Source of the DNA: Gracilariopsis chorda
Taxonomy: Eukaryota; Rhodophyta; Florideophyceae; Gracilariales; Gracilariaceae
DNA length: 64,000 bases
Direction of reading: 5' to 3'
NCBI GenBank assembly: GCA_003194525.1
Contig: NBIV01000263.1
Span: 1 to 64,000 of the forward strand
Below are positions 22,136-32,771 of the stretch, one piece after another. A program made the position numbers and the translations under genes. The notes beneath the pieces are model-generated. The model was not told where the DNA came from. It worked only from the letters and a program-made list of their open reading frames with translations, and searched no databases. Every line of letters begins with the position of its first letter. Positions within the stretch are counted from its first letter, which is position 1.

Positions 22136-25100
22136 TCACCACCGAAGGCAGACGCAGTTGAGGGTGATATCGACATTGTCGCGCGGTGGTACGAGTTCAA
22201 GGAATTGTACGAAAGCGAATTCCTTTGTAATGGGGGTAGAAGAGCTTGAAGAGGGGGAAGGTAGTTTGAAGCGAACTAGGGCAATGAGCTTGGAGACCCA
22301 TACAGTGGATGTGGATGGAGAGGAGGAGTTGGTTCCTGCGACAAGGATATGGGAGAACTTTGGTGATCTGGAAGGTCCGAATGATGGAAAGACCAAGATG
22401 CACTGGAGGAGAGGGACGGAGGGTTCTTGGAGGACGAGTTCGTTTCGTTCTTGGTTTTAATTGTGTAGTGTTGGGATGTAACCGCCGACGACGTATGCTG
22501 AGTTGACAAAGGTGAGACGAGTTTGACGGAGGTTGTTGGGTGAGGGATTTAGCTTGAGATATTCGATGGAAGGGGAGACGAAGGAATGAAGTGTGGTGGG
22601 ACCTAGTTTTGAGATGATGGAGAGCGTGTCTGAGGAGAAGAGTTCTTGAAGAAATTTTGGACTTGCGTTGGGGGTGGATGCAAGGTACTTTGTGGCTGTG
22701 AAGATGTCGTAGAAGGAAAGATGTTTTCCGTCACGTACGAAGGAGGGTTTGCGTGGTTGCGGTTGAGTTTGAGGTCGAGCATGGGAGGATAGGAAGGATA
22801 TGCGGAAAGTGGATTCCAGTCTTTGAAGAGATTGGAGCGGTCTATAGCACGGATGGTTTCTGTATGGGCGGTGGCTCTTCGCTTGGAAGTTTTGGAGTAA
22901 TGTGATTTGAAGAGGACGTGGGCGCGCTCGAAGATGCCTGCGTCTTTGAAGTGGAGACCCCCGTATCTGCGTATGTATTCGACGATGTGGTCGAGGAGAT
23001 GGAACGTGATGGTGCCGAGGTGGGAGGAGTGGTAGGGTCCGAGAATGGATGCGGCTGTGACTTTGAAGGATCTGATGTGTTTTTCGAGAGATAGGAGGGA
23101 GGTGTCTGTCCATTCGGGGGACGAGTTGCATCAAATAGCGGAGAGAAGGAGGTCTGTGTAATTGGTGAAGACAGAAGTGATTGGGGAGGGGGAGTCGGTT
23201 TCTTTGCAGCTTCTGTCGAAAAAGGCGCCGATGAAGGGGAAGACCATGTCGAGCGTGCGGCAATCCTTTGCTTCCAGCATTCCTCGCAAGCCTTCTGTGG
23301 TGAAGAAGCCGTTGAGAGCTTGGGATTTGTCGCTTGTGGAGAAGTCGATGTGGAGGCCGGGTGCCGGGGAGTCCTTTACGATGGCGGCGAGGATGGAGTT
23401 GCAGTGTTTGAGGATTGAGGTGCGGATGGAATGGAAGGAACGTTTGGTGTTGTTGGGGCCGACTGTCGTGAAGAGTGATTCGGAGCGGAGTCGTTCGATG
23501 GCAGTGGCTTTGATGAGCTTTGAGACGCCGAGGTGGAAGTTGTGAAGGGGTTCGAAGGCGGATATGTTGTAAGAGGAGAGAAGGGGAGTGATGTTGAAAA
23601 TGGCGTAAGATTCGAAGAGAGAGGGATACTTTGCGAGGGAGAGGGACTGGAGGACTCTGGCTGCTTGTAACTTTTTGGTGCGAGCGACTTTTGGCTTGCG
23701 GGAGAGCTGGGCTTTGTCGGACTGGCGAAGGAGAGCGGCGTGTTCTCTGCCTTTGTTTCGAGTCTGGGATTGTGTGCGGAAGTGGATGGGGTTTGTGTTG
23801 AGGGAGAGATGTTCGCGGGGGACGGTACATCTGGGGCAGGGGTGATGTGGTCTTGTTCCGTGCGAGATGGCGAGGATGTCATTTGCCTCTGGGATGTCTG
23901 CGAAGTAGCCAGAGAGGATGAGGTGGCAGTGGTGGAGTACACCGTGGGCGTCACGGAATGAGAAACCGAGGAGGGCGGAAGAGAGGAGTGGGTTGAGGAT
24001 TGCAGAGATGGCGCGCTGAATGAGGTCCATTCTTGTTTCGCGTGGGATGCTGGAGGACGAATGTGGGATGAAGTCTGCGTGGTCCGTGGAGGAAGAGGGG
24101 GAGAAGGAGGCTGGGAGGTATCCGAGAAGGGTGAGGTTTTCGGAGATACACTTTTGGCGGAATGCTTCTGAGAAGTTGAGAAGGGTGATGTGAAGGGGAT
24201 ATGAGTTGATGGAGGAGCTCTTGAGTGAGATGGCGGACTTATCAGAGTATAACTGGACGAGACCGACGAAAGATTCCATACCGGTTGTTTCGGGGGTGTG
24301 CTAGACGATGTCATTGATGTGGCACTGCATGATGGCTTGTTTGAAGGCAGGAACGATTTTGTTTCCAAAGGCTGCCGCCATAGGATGGGCGAAGGCGGGG
24401 GTGGAAGAGGAGGAAGGGGAAGATTAGGAGACGGGTTGGAAGAAGATGTTGTTGAAGTGTGCGAGGGCGAGTTGTTGCTTCAGGAAGTCTGTGGCGCGTT
24501 TTTGGAAGATGGTTGCGGAGAAGAAGTTGTGCTTGTCGGTGAGTGTGAGAGGGAGGAAGCCGGTGGAGTTGATGCAATCATTGAGGAGTTGTTCTTGGAG
24601 TGCGTGGCACTGCTCTGCGGAGGAGATGGATTTCTGGAAGGATGACTTGGAGAAGTCTGGGTGGTTGAGAAGGGAGATGAGTTCATCGGCTTTGCGTGTG
24701 CTGAAGGAGAAAGCGATGGAGGAGATGCAGAGGACGAGTTGCTCGAGATGGGGGTTGTTGAGGAGAGAGGAGTGGGATTGGGACGAGGTATGGGGAGGTG
24801 GGTTTGAGGAGGAGACTGAACAGAGGGCGTGACTTGCCATGTGGTGTGCGTCTTGTGTTTGGAGGGAAAGAGAGGCCTGTTGGAGGTGATGGGGTTCATC
24901 TTCTGCAAGGGGGACGTTGTCGGAGGGGCGGTGTGAGGGAGTGGGAGGAGGAATGATGGAGAGGTTTGGAACGGATTTTCGTCGCTTGGTCCCTGGAGGG
25001 AACTGGACGGGAGCGTTGGCGGAGGAGGAAGGGCGTTTGTCGGGGGTGAGTCGATGAGAGCACCTGCGTTGGTGGTTCTGGAGAGAGTACGCGGTGCGGC

Positions 25101-25137
25101 CATAGAAGGTGCAACGGGGATGGCAACAGGGTATCAT
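22136..25137 (-). pseudogene. Plavaka/KDZ transposase (broken)
   Basis: ATG at 25137 opens a C2HC/C2H2-like zinc finger (CCHPRCTFYGRTAYSLQNH, then RRCSH), the usual N-terminus of Plavaka proteins. A Ser/Pro linker follows. After in-frame stops at 24424 and 24303 comes the core: VQLYSDKSAIS with the first catalytic Asp, SYPLHITLLN, TLLGYLPASF, then GVLHHCHLILSGYFADIPEA with the second acidic residue and PHHPCPRCTVPREHLS. The third part, after a TGA at 23131, reads FHLLDHIVEYIRRYGG and FERAHVLFKSHYSKTSKR, a typical C-terminal segment with the catalytic Glu/His context. A frameshift near 22740 and a TAA at 22457 precede a beta-rich tail. The copy cannot be active. Confidence 0.7.
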
Positions 25138-25365
25138 GTCGGGGGAAGGAGAACGGAGAACGGGATGCTTGGAAACAGAGAAGGGAGGGTGGTGGCGGAG
25201 TGGGGTATCGGGGAGCGTAATATTATGGCGCACGTAGATGAGGTGGTGCACGTGGTGCACGTGATACAGAGCGTCTTTTCGTAGGGCGTGGGGTAGAGCA
25301 TGCGACGCAGGGAGCAGGTCGGGCAGCGGGTGAAAGAAAGCCAAAGCTATTTGGTTATGTAAACG

Positions 25366-25403
25366 CTATGTATCTATTATATCTATTCTATCTATTCTAT
25401 TTT
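25366..25403. repeat. short tandem repeat (tctat-type)
   Basis: About 38 bases of imperfect ctatt/tctat repeats lie at the right flank of the Plavaka-like element. Confidence 0.8.
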
Positions 25404-25936
25404 GCTATTTGAAGGGGCACTCGCTCAGGACCAGTAAGATTTGGATTCCACGTGCACCTGAGAGGGTAGGTATTAGTGGAGTCTGGTGCTAGTTTTACCT
25501 CCAAAGAAACTGGGAAATGTCTAGTATACTGCTAGTCTTTTGTCCCAAGCAAACTAGCTCTGTGCTATGTATGGAATTATTTTGAGAAATTTGATTCATT
25601 CAAAATTGGGTTTGAAGAGTCGTTATTGGTTCATTTTAGTTCTTCGCCTTTTGAATGCCAAACTAGCATAACGAGAACACCAACTTAATTTGCGCCTCAG
25701 TAAGGTGGTTCGATGCGAAACTACCACATGAGCTGGGCGACGATGTTGAGGCAGATTTCGTCGTTGCCCTAACAAAAATCCCGTTGCTCCGTTCTCATAT
25801 GATTATCTTCACTCCTTCCTATTGTGACTGATAGGTGATTTGTGTACCACTCTTGATCCAAATTTTCTACATCATGCACTAGATTTTGATTGTTAGCGGT
25901 TATCTCATCGAAGAGACGTATATCTTCTTCATTGTT
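25404..25936. other. no gene seen
   Basis: No open frame of interest. The sequence lies between two mobile-element relics. Confidence 0.4.
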
Positions 25937-27642
25937 CTAGGACGATATTCTGTCACCCGCACAAGCAGGTTGATGTGCGTGGTCGCATGTTTCTCCCTCC
26001 ATCGCCAAAACAAGGTCGGATACTATGTGAAATGCTGACTCACCATTTTTCGTGCGTTGGCGCATGCTGTTTCGTATTGTGCCTGGGCTACATTTGTGTA
26101 CAGGTTTCCAAGGTGAGCGGCATTTGTGAAATTCATTTCGTCTACGACTCTCTTCAAATTTCCGGCGCTGATTCTCATACCAGCTGGATTCCGCAGAACC
26201 TCGAGAGCCAAACCTTTCGTTGGTCCGTGAAGTTTTACCACGAACGAATTTCGGGTCGCGGCCATATCGCTGGTAGAGTGTACCTTCGTGCACCAAGTGG
26301 GTGTCTGTGCTTTGACTGACATGTTGGATCTCCTGCTAGAGCTGAAGACCTTCTCTCAGAGCCGTTATAAATCCGTTGAATGTGTAATTAGAAGGGACAA
26401 TGTTTCCTATTGGCAACTTGGCCCAAGACAGGCCACGGAAAGCATCACGGAGATACCCAAACTTGTGAGCCTCGCACCAAAAGTGCGGACGACATTGCGG
26501 CGAGAGCTCTTCTACAATGCTCAACACCTTCGTCAGACCTTCAGAAGAGGTGGTGATCTCATTCTCTGACATGGATTTCTCAATCCGTAGTGTCTTCAAT
26601 ATGCTGTAAACCTGCAGCTGACGTGCGTTACTGTTGTACTCTGTGAGCACCAGTTCTGCTATATCCTTAAACGAAATGTCATCAGAGGCATTTTTGAAAA
26701 AAAAGTCTGAGCTGGGCTCTCAAGTACATTCAAAAAGTAGTCTGCCTTCTGCTGGGCAGCCAAACGGTGTTGACGAGCACAGTTATTGTAATCATGGAGA
26801 GTGGGCTCGATAAACTGACTAAAATCTTCAGTGAAACGGTTGTCCTTAACTTTTCGTAGAACTTAATTGTTTTTTCTGGTATGTTCACCATATCCGCTGT
26901 GCGTGGCTTGTGAATCATTTATATTCGTGTTCTCGTGTCGGAAGGTAGCGTCATTGTTACCATCATTGCGAACAGAATCAATAGGTTCCTGAATGGTAGG
27001 CTTAACCCCAGTATTTCGCGTCACCGGCGGCCATCGAGAACTTGGAGAGGACACGTGCTCATTTCCGTTGTGCCTTTGTGCGATTGAGGGTGGAAGAGGG
27101 CTTCTCGTGTCATTGAGACCAACAACTGACATTCTAGAAGCAGAACGACTATTTCTGTAGAGTTCGACGCCAGCTTTCATCATCTCCATTGATGCATCAA
27201 TGAAATGCATAAACCAAATGTGCGTTAACATCGATCGATTGTTAGTTTTACAAGAGTACAGATGAAGAGAGGTAACAAACCCTTCCGGTATGGCGTGCAG
27301 TTCCTATAGCTCGGCATTATCTCGGACAAGCTATACCGAAAACAAAGGCGCATTGAAAAACTCCTTGTTTACGATGCCATCTGGAGACGGTAGAAAACGC
27401 TTGAAAATGGATTCAACTTCAGTTTTTCTGGATGGCATAAGTGAGATGATGTTGCTTGATTCATCAAAAACCAGGTACATCGCAAGTGTATAGCTTGCGC
27501 AGTCATGAAATTGTTTTCCAACTTCCGTCACCAGCTCTAAAACTGTTATAAAACGTTTTAGGCGATCATAGCGCAAACCGTCTGAGCAAGAGTGGATGCT
27601 ATAGTGTCTAGAAATATTCGTGTCGATTGAGGATTTGAACAT
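25937..27642 (-). pseudogene. Copia Gag relic
   Basis: Minus-strand pieces at 27642-27331, 27231-26863, about 26870-26640, 26650-26336 and 26322-25937 read in order. The central part has the Gag-like helix text LRIEKSMSENEITTSSEGL, VLSIVEELSPQCRPHFWC and AFRGLSWAKLPIG. The last part (TLYQRYGRDPKFVRG) fits the basic region between Gag and nucleocapsid. Several stops and frameshifts break it. It lies immediately downstream (minus sense) of the LTR-like repeat at 27675-28075. No pol follows: the sequence past 25937 is unrelated, so the element is truncated by the Plavaka-like insertion or by deletion. Confidence 0.55.
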
Positions 27643-27674
27643 TGAAAAAACGCCTACAGTTTACGAATCCGGAT

Positions 27675-28075
27675 TTTTGTGCAAAAGGAAATGGTTTTTT
27701 CTCGGAATTTCGTTTTTATACAATCAGGAACAAAGGCAAACCGAGAAAATAGAGGCTTTTTGCAGTGGAGAGATGATGAGATTGTAGCTACAATATGCAG
27801 GTTCCAACGTCTCTTCGTTGAAAGAAGCTCTTCTCTGTACGAGGAACTTCAGTACCCAAAATGTGTGTAGTGTCTTGTCGGGGGACAAGATACTGCACAG
27901 CTCACTGTATTTGTCTGCGGAGATGCATGCAGCGGTGGCGTCCAGCGCTGCCGCAAGTTGTGCAAATCAGCTTGAAACAACAAAGAGCTATCAGTAAACA
28001 AAACAAACAAAAAAACAATCTTCCCACATTTCGTCCACGTCCACCCAATTCCATAGAGCCAACAATATCCCGTCT
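27675..28075 (-). repeat. dispersed ~400-bp repeat, probable Copia 5' LTR (copy 2)
   Basis: This is the partner of the block at 4140-4560. On the minus strand it begins TGTTGGCTCTATGG, a usual Copia LTR start, and carries gattgtataaaaacg, a good TATA box, about 350 bases later. The Gag relic starts just after its end. The LTR call is inferred from these three facts. Confidence 0.65.
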
Positions 28076-28180
28076 CACAAATGACATAGCTGAAAAACGC
28101 GGGGTAGTGTCTGGCAGCTTGACCCCCGCACGAGGTCAGCCAGAGCTGCCGGCGGTGCTTTATTGATACTCTGACCGTCA

Positions 28181-28219
28181 GGTTCAGTGAAACGTGTACG
28201 TCTACACGTTTCACTGAAC
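28181..28219. repeat. perfect palindrome, 16-bp arms
   Basis: Arms gttcagtgaaacgtgt and acacgtttcactgaac flank a six-base centre. It lies about 500 bases upstream of the ABCG start codon. It could be a regulatory hairpin, a binding site or the remains of a small foldback element. Confidence 0.85.
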
Positions 28220-28722
28220 GGCTTGTACAGCCATTCACAATAGCCGTCCAGTGCACAGTCTGTCATCCTGCAGTGTGTCATAGTCAAAACGACTAGGTCA
28301 CATGGCCGGTGTGAACTGATGATAGTCGCAGCTGGTACACGTATATCAACCACCACACAGTGTCTGGTGTTTCGAAGGTAAGAACAAGCTGGCGCGCCAC
28401 CTGTGGCGACACGGCGCATGTGCAAAGCTGCCTCAATGAACCCAGCTTGTGGCTGTAGGCTGTCCAGCACAGTGAGTCATGCCCGCTTCTGCCCACGAGT
28501 TGGATACGGTCCGTATCTTGCACAGCATTGTTTAACTTGGAGCCGGACACCTCACAACCTTCAAGGCTATCGCTTTGCCAGATGGCCTGAAGGAACCGTA
28601 GTGCATTCAAAGTGTTAGATAAGAGTAGTTTCTGCCGATCCCCTGCAGATTATGAATTCACTCCGCCAGGTATCCGCGCCAGCAAGCTGTCATTGCAGCG
28701 TCGTAAGCCTAGTCCTCAGACC

Positions 28723-31145
28723 ATGCATCCAAACCCCACTACATCGATGGAAGTACCGCGACCGCCCCCTGTCGACGTCTCCTTTTCCGACCTCTCGTAC
28801 CACATCCCCCAGAAGCAATCCGTTGCCTCACGTCTGCGCCTTGCTAGTCCAGAGCCGTCCAAACAAATTTTGCATTCTATTGCCGCCTACGTTGGAGCTG
28901 CACAGTCTCTCGCAATTCTGGGGCCGTCCGGCTCCGGGAAAACCACTCTGCTCAGTCTGCTGGCAGGACGTTGCGATTATCCAGCCTCGTCCGGCACAGT
29001 TCTTTTCGGGGGTAAACAACGCGTCGCTCGTACAAAACGGCGCATTGGATACGTCATGCAAGATGACGTGTTCTTTTCCAAGCTCACAGTTAAGGAAACG
29101 CTTGATTTCACGGCCTCGATTCGTATCCCCCACCTATCTCGGGCACAGCGCGACCAAATCGTCAACTCTGTGCTGCGGAAGCTCCGTCTTTCGAAATGCA
29201 AAGACACCATTATAGGCGATCAACAATTCGCGAAAGGGATTTCTGGGGGTGAGAGAAAGCGCCTAAATATTGCCAACGAACTATTACATAATCCGTCGTT
29301 GTTGTTGGCGGATGAGTGTACATCTGGACTGGACTCTTCTTCAGCGTACACTGTGATTTCATTGCTGCGTGATTTGTGTCTGGACGGTCGCACCGTCATT
29401 ACAACTATTCATCAGCCTTCTAGTCAGATCTTTGCGCTCTTCGACAATATCATGGTGCTTGCTGCTGGACATGTCGCTTATTTTGGCACTGCAGACAGAC
29501 TTGTGTCCTATTTCGAGTCAGTCGGTTTTCGGTTTCCTACTCATTCTTACAACCCTGCTGACTTTGTTTTGGAGCTCGTCATTGATGAAGTTCCACCCGA
29601 GGAAGAAGTCACAGACCAAGCCGTGGAACCGACACCACCATCCTCTCAACAGAGGGTGATCGATGCTTGGAAACACCACGGCACACCTCTTCTCGAGGAC
29701 ACCATTTCCCAGTCGCGGGCCCTTGCAAAGAAACGGACTACCCTTTTATCCTACGTAGCACTGCCCATAACGTCGTCTGACAGCCAGTCCAATGAATCCG
29801 CAGATCAGTCCTCGTCCTCCGATATGAAGCAGCTAATGATGCACGACCATCCCGAGGCCCCGAAAAATTTTCCCGCTAGAATGCGGCGGGCAGTTGTGAA
29901 AAGGTACCACGACATTACCATGCGGCATGCAGCGCACAACGCCCCAGACAAGTATCCCACTAGCTGGTTTACTCAAGTCCGAGTGCTCGCCATGCGGGCT
30001 CTGCGCCAGAAGCGTGGTAATGTCATAGAGCCGATGTACGTGGTCCATGTTACTCTCATCACGATTGTCGTGTCCCTGTTTTGGTTGCGGATGGAACCTA
30101 TTGAATCTAGGATTGAGGACCGCTTGGGCGCCTTGTCCTTTGTTTGCATCTTTTTTGCGTTCTTCTCCACATTCAATGCTATGTTTGCGTTTCCAGCAGA
30201 GAAACAGGTCTTGAACAAGGACCGTGCCTCCGGTGCGTATCGACTCAGCGCATATTACTTTGCGAAGTCAATGGTGAGTTTTATTTGTGCTCTTTTCTGG
30301 GATAGCGTAGTCACGTGATCTGCGTTTCGTCAAGCGCTGCAATTGTAGCGCTTGATGTAACGCAGATCATCATGTTTGGATATTGAAGGTGAGTTACCTT
30401 CGAAGGTAGATAGTGTTACTGACTGTCTAATTTTTGCACGTGTTGGAATAACATAGATGGAAACGCCGGTGGACATGATCACGCCCATTTTTTTCTCCGC
30501 GATTATCTACTGGACTATAGGACTGAACCCTAATTTCGTGCCCTTCCTTCTCTTCACCATTATCCTTGTACTGGATGTGCTCGTCGGGCAAAGCATTGGC
30601 TTACTAGTTTCTGCTTTGTTTATGGAAGTGAGACAATCTCAAGTACTGGGGTCAATGTGGATTCTGAGTTCGATGCTCATTTCCGGGTACTACATTGACC
30701 CGAACAACACACCTGACGTTGTTAAACCTCTGCGGTATATGAGTTTTCTCAAGGTACGTCTTGCGAATATTCATTGTTCTACTTTGTGAGATAACAGGAA
30801 ATCTCGGGCCTGCAACATCAACTCTGCTAACACTCTTTCATTGCTACGATCATCGTCTTGTAGTACGCCTTCGAAGCTATGGTTCGGACGGAAATGTTGC
30901 CTCCGAGATCATTTGAGTGTGTCCCAGCAGGGGAAGTCAGTACCATCTACTCGAACAACGGAGTAGACTGTCCTATCCGGAAAGATGCGCTCCTGCGTGG
31001 GGCACAGCTTGAAGATACGTTGCCTATCGGATGGAACATTGTTATACTTATGGTGTGGATCGTGCTTCTGAGATTAGCTGGGTACTTCGCTCTCAAGCTT
31101 TTGCACACAAACCACAAACCAAAGAGAGCTAGGAAGCACCTGTAA
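28723..31145 (+). CDS. ABCG-family half-transporter
   Basis: Three exons: 28723-30273, 30457-30753 and 30864-31145, joined by GT-AG introns in phase 0, giving about 709 residues, normal for the family. The start is the first ATG; the frame upstream opens only with GTG. The ATP-binding domain comes first, as in ABCG: Walker A GPSGSGKTT (about residues 67-75), signature ISGGERKRL (about 173-181), Walker B LLLADE (about 193-198), and a switch HQPSSQIF. A polar linker of some 100 residues leads to the ABC2 membrane domain with about six hydrophobic segments (for example VTLITIVVSLFWL, VPFLLFTIILVLDVLVG, WNIVILMVWIVLLRLAGYF). Half-transporters work as dimers, exporting lipids, sterols or other hydrophobic compounds; the substrate is not readable here. 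The gene is intact and converges on the glucokinase gene. Confidence 0.93.
30274..30456 (+). other. ABCG intron 1 (183 bp)
   Basis: Starts gtgagt after the Met codon of AYYFAKSM and ends acatag. Translation across the junction restores AKSMMETPVDM, matching the family's conserved segment before the third membrane helix. It holds a long hairpin (see the repeat at 30317-30370). Confidence 0.9.
30317..30370. repeat. 22-bp-arm hairpin inside ABCG intron 1
   Basis: Arms gatctgcgtttcgtcaagcgct and agcgcttgatgtaacgcagatc flank the loop gcaattgt. Pairing is nearly complete, with mismatches only in the middle (ttcg against gtaa). Confidence 0.85.
30754..30863 (+). other. ABCG intron 2 (110 bp)
   Basis: Starts gtacgt after SFLK and ends cttgtag. 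The next exon begins YAFEAMVRTEM, which restores the family's K-Y-x-F-E-A motif. Confidence 0.9.
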
Positions 31146-31475
31146 GTGCTGTTTACCTGGTTGTATCCGCCGTGTACCCGTACCCGTGTTTGCTCCCGAT
31201 TTTGGTCACGGCAGAGTGCCAGGAGCATTGGTTTATGTTGAATATGCTTGGGAGTTAATGTTGTTCCTTGCCTTCCAAAGAGTGTGGGGCTCTGTACTCA
31301 GAAAGAGAATAGTAGCTTGTGTGTTGTATTGACCTAGACGATTCATAGCATTCAAAGTGGAGAATGATAACGGCAAACTAGTGCTAGTCATTCTCCAATG
31401 TGTACAAATTGTACCCTGATCTTTGTGCGTATTTCTCGCCCACGATGCTTATCTTAGATGAGTCTGCTTTCGAAT
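31146..31475. other. 3' intergenic region of two convergent genes
   Basis: It contains a hairpin with 10-bp arms (31358-31367 tggagaatga and 31388-31397 tcattctcca), which may help end or process one of the facing transcripts. Nothing else seen. Confidence 0.5.
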
Positions 31476-32771
31476 TCATATTCGCTTCGTTTTGCGCAAG
31501 ATCTGTAAACCAGCCACACAAGCAGCGGCAGTCAGAGCAGCGGTCGTGCTCATGACCAAAGCGTACGCCAAGGGGTATGATGTGACGGCTGCGCGAACGG
31601 CTTGAGACAAAGACAGATTCGAACTACGCTCGTTGCTTTGTTGTTGCTTTTCGTTTGTCTCTACCACAAGTGGGGGATCGGTAAGAAGTTGTGCAGCGCG
31701 TTGGGAAGCTACGGTGTGTGCACCTCGAATTCCCAGATCTTCATTCATGACAACATGCAGCGGGAAATCCGGCATTAAAGAGCTCATCCTACCCTTGTCA
31801 GCAAAGCGCTTCATAAAGGCGGAATCGCGACCGGTGATCATTTCAATGTTCTTAGGCGCAATTCCACCAGCTACGTATATGCCAGCGAAAGGCAAGTACT
31901 TCAGGGCAACGTTCCCAACCTCGCCGCCATACACGCTGAACATGATCTCAAGCGCGTTCATAAAGAGACTATAGTTGTACTTCTGAGAGCCGATGAGACG
32001 GCCCTTCTCCGTGGAGTGTTGGTACTCGTGGTCCAACTCGCTGTTAACTTGATCCGGGAACTTCTCACGGAGAAATTCATAAATGTTTTCCAGGCCGGTT
32101 CCGGACACCAATCTTTCGACGCTGACGCGAGGAAGAACGTCTGTTTCGGAGTACTTACAGCCCGGATCAAGACGGGTTTCCAGGAAGGATAACAACTGCT
32201 GCTCGAGGTCGGTGCGTGGGGCGAACTCTACGTGACCGCCTTCAGTAGCATGCGCAGTAACGGTTCCGTCCTTCTCAGGAGTGAGAAAGCACTCTCCGAG
32301 TCCAGTGCCCGCTCCTACAAGGGCAACGGGGGCAGAAAACATGTCCGGAGCGGACGGCTTTCCTTTCTGCAAAGTAGTTAACTCCTGTTTGGTAAGTGAG
32401 AGCAAGCCGTAGCCATTGGCGACAAAATCGTTAATGAGGAGGACGGAATCGATATCAAATTCTTCCTTGATAGAGTTTCCATTGATGATCCAGCCCTCAC
32501 GGTTGGTGAAGTTGATGCGATTGTCAGCGACAGGTCCGGCGACGGCAAAACAGCAGCTGTGGATCTTGAGCTCGGCGTGGGATGGGATGGAGAGGAAAGT
32601 ACACAAGACCTCTGTGAATGATTGAAAGTCGTTATTCTTGTAGTACTTCTGGGAGATCACACGGTGAGATGTGATGCTCTTATAGTTAGCGAGCTCGGCC
32701 TGGCTATCGGGCGCTTCGTATAGCACGAGGCGTGCGTTAGTACCGCCGATATCTCCAGCCAAGAGTCGCAT
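31476..32771 (-). CDS. glk: glucokinase, bacterial (Glk) type, with C-terminal hydrophobic tail
   Basis: Phosphorylates glucose to glucose-6-phosphate with ATP (EC 2.7.1.2). The ATG at 32771 gives MRLLAGDIGGTNARL, the family's N-terminal phosphate-binding motif; the frame upstream opens only with TTG. Further motifs are NREGWIINGNSI, LINDFVANGYG (catalytic Asp context), VGAGTGLGE and AGIYVAGGIAPKN. The kinase core is about 370 residues of 431. Unlike the usual soluble enzyme it continues with a Gln/Ser-rich linker and a hydrophobic segment (LAYALVMSTTAALTAAACVA) followed by LQILRKTKRI, the layout of a tail-anchored membrane protein. Intact, no intron. It is head to head with the thioesterase gene across about 720 bases. 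Confidence 0.93.
   Translation of the reverse strand: MRLLAGDIGGTNARLVLYEAPDSQAELANYKSITSHRVISQKYYKNNDFQSFTEVLCTFLSIPSHAELKIHSCCFAVAGPVADNRINFTNREGWIINGNSIKEEFDIDSVLLINDFVANGYGLLSLTKQELTTLQKGKPSAPDMFSAPVALVGAGTGLGECFLTPEKDGTVTAHATEGGHVEFAPRTDLEQQLLSFLETRLDPGCKYSETDVLPRVSVERLVSGTGLENIYEFLREKFPDQVNSELDHEYQHSTEKGRLIGSQKYNYSLFMNALEIMFSVYGGEVGNVALKYLPFAGIYVAGGIAPKNIEMITGRDSAFMKRFADKGRMSSLMPDFPLHVVMNEDLGIRGAHTVASQRAAQLLTDPPLVVETNEKQQQSNERSSNLSLSQAVRAAVTSYPLAYALVMSTTAALTAAACVAGLQILRKTKRI

Larger units (their letters stand above)
19300..25350. mobile_element. Plavaka-type (KDZ superfamily) DNA transposon relic
   Basis: A minus-strand transposase relic (25137-22136) and a plus-strand gene of unknown function (19443-21858) face each other tail to tail and are decayed to a similar degree (a few in-frame stops and frameshifts each). 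I compared the flanks by eye for terminal inverted repeats and found none I would defend, so the ends are approximate. Confidence 0.6.

Noticed and set aside
22457-23830. Long His/Pro/Ser-rich minus frame as a separate gene
   Set aside because: Only its last ~80 codons continue the transposase text after a frameshift. The rest is a shadow of the Plavaka core frame.
19150-25520. Terminal inverted repeats of the Plavaka-like element
   Set aside because: Comparison of the two flanks by eye gave no match longer than expected by chance.
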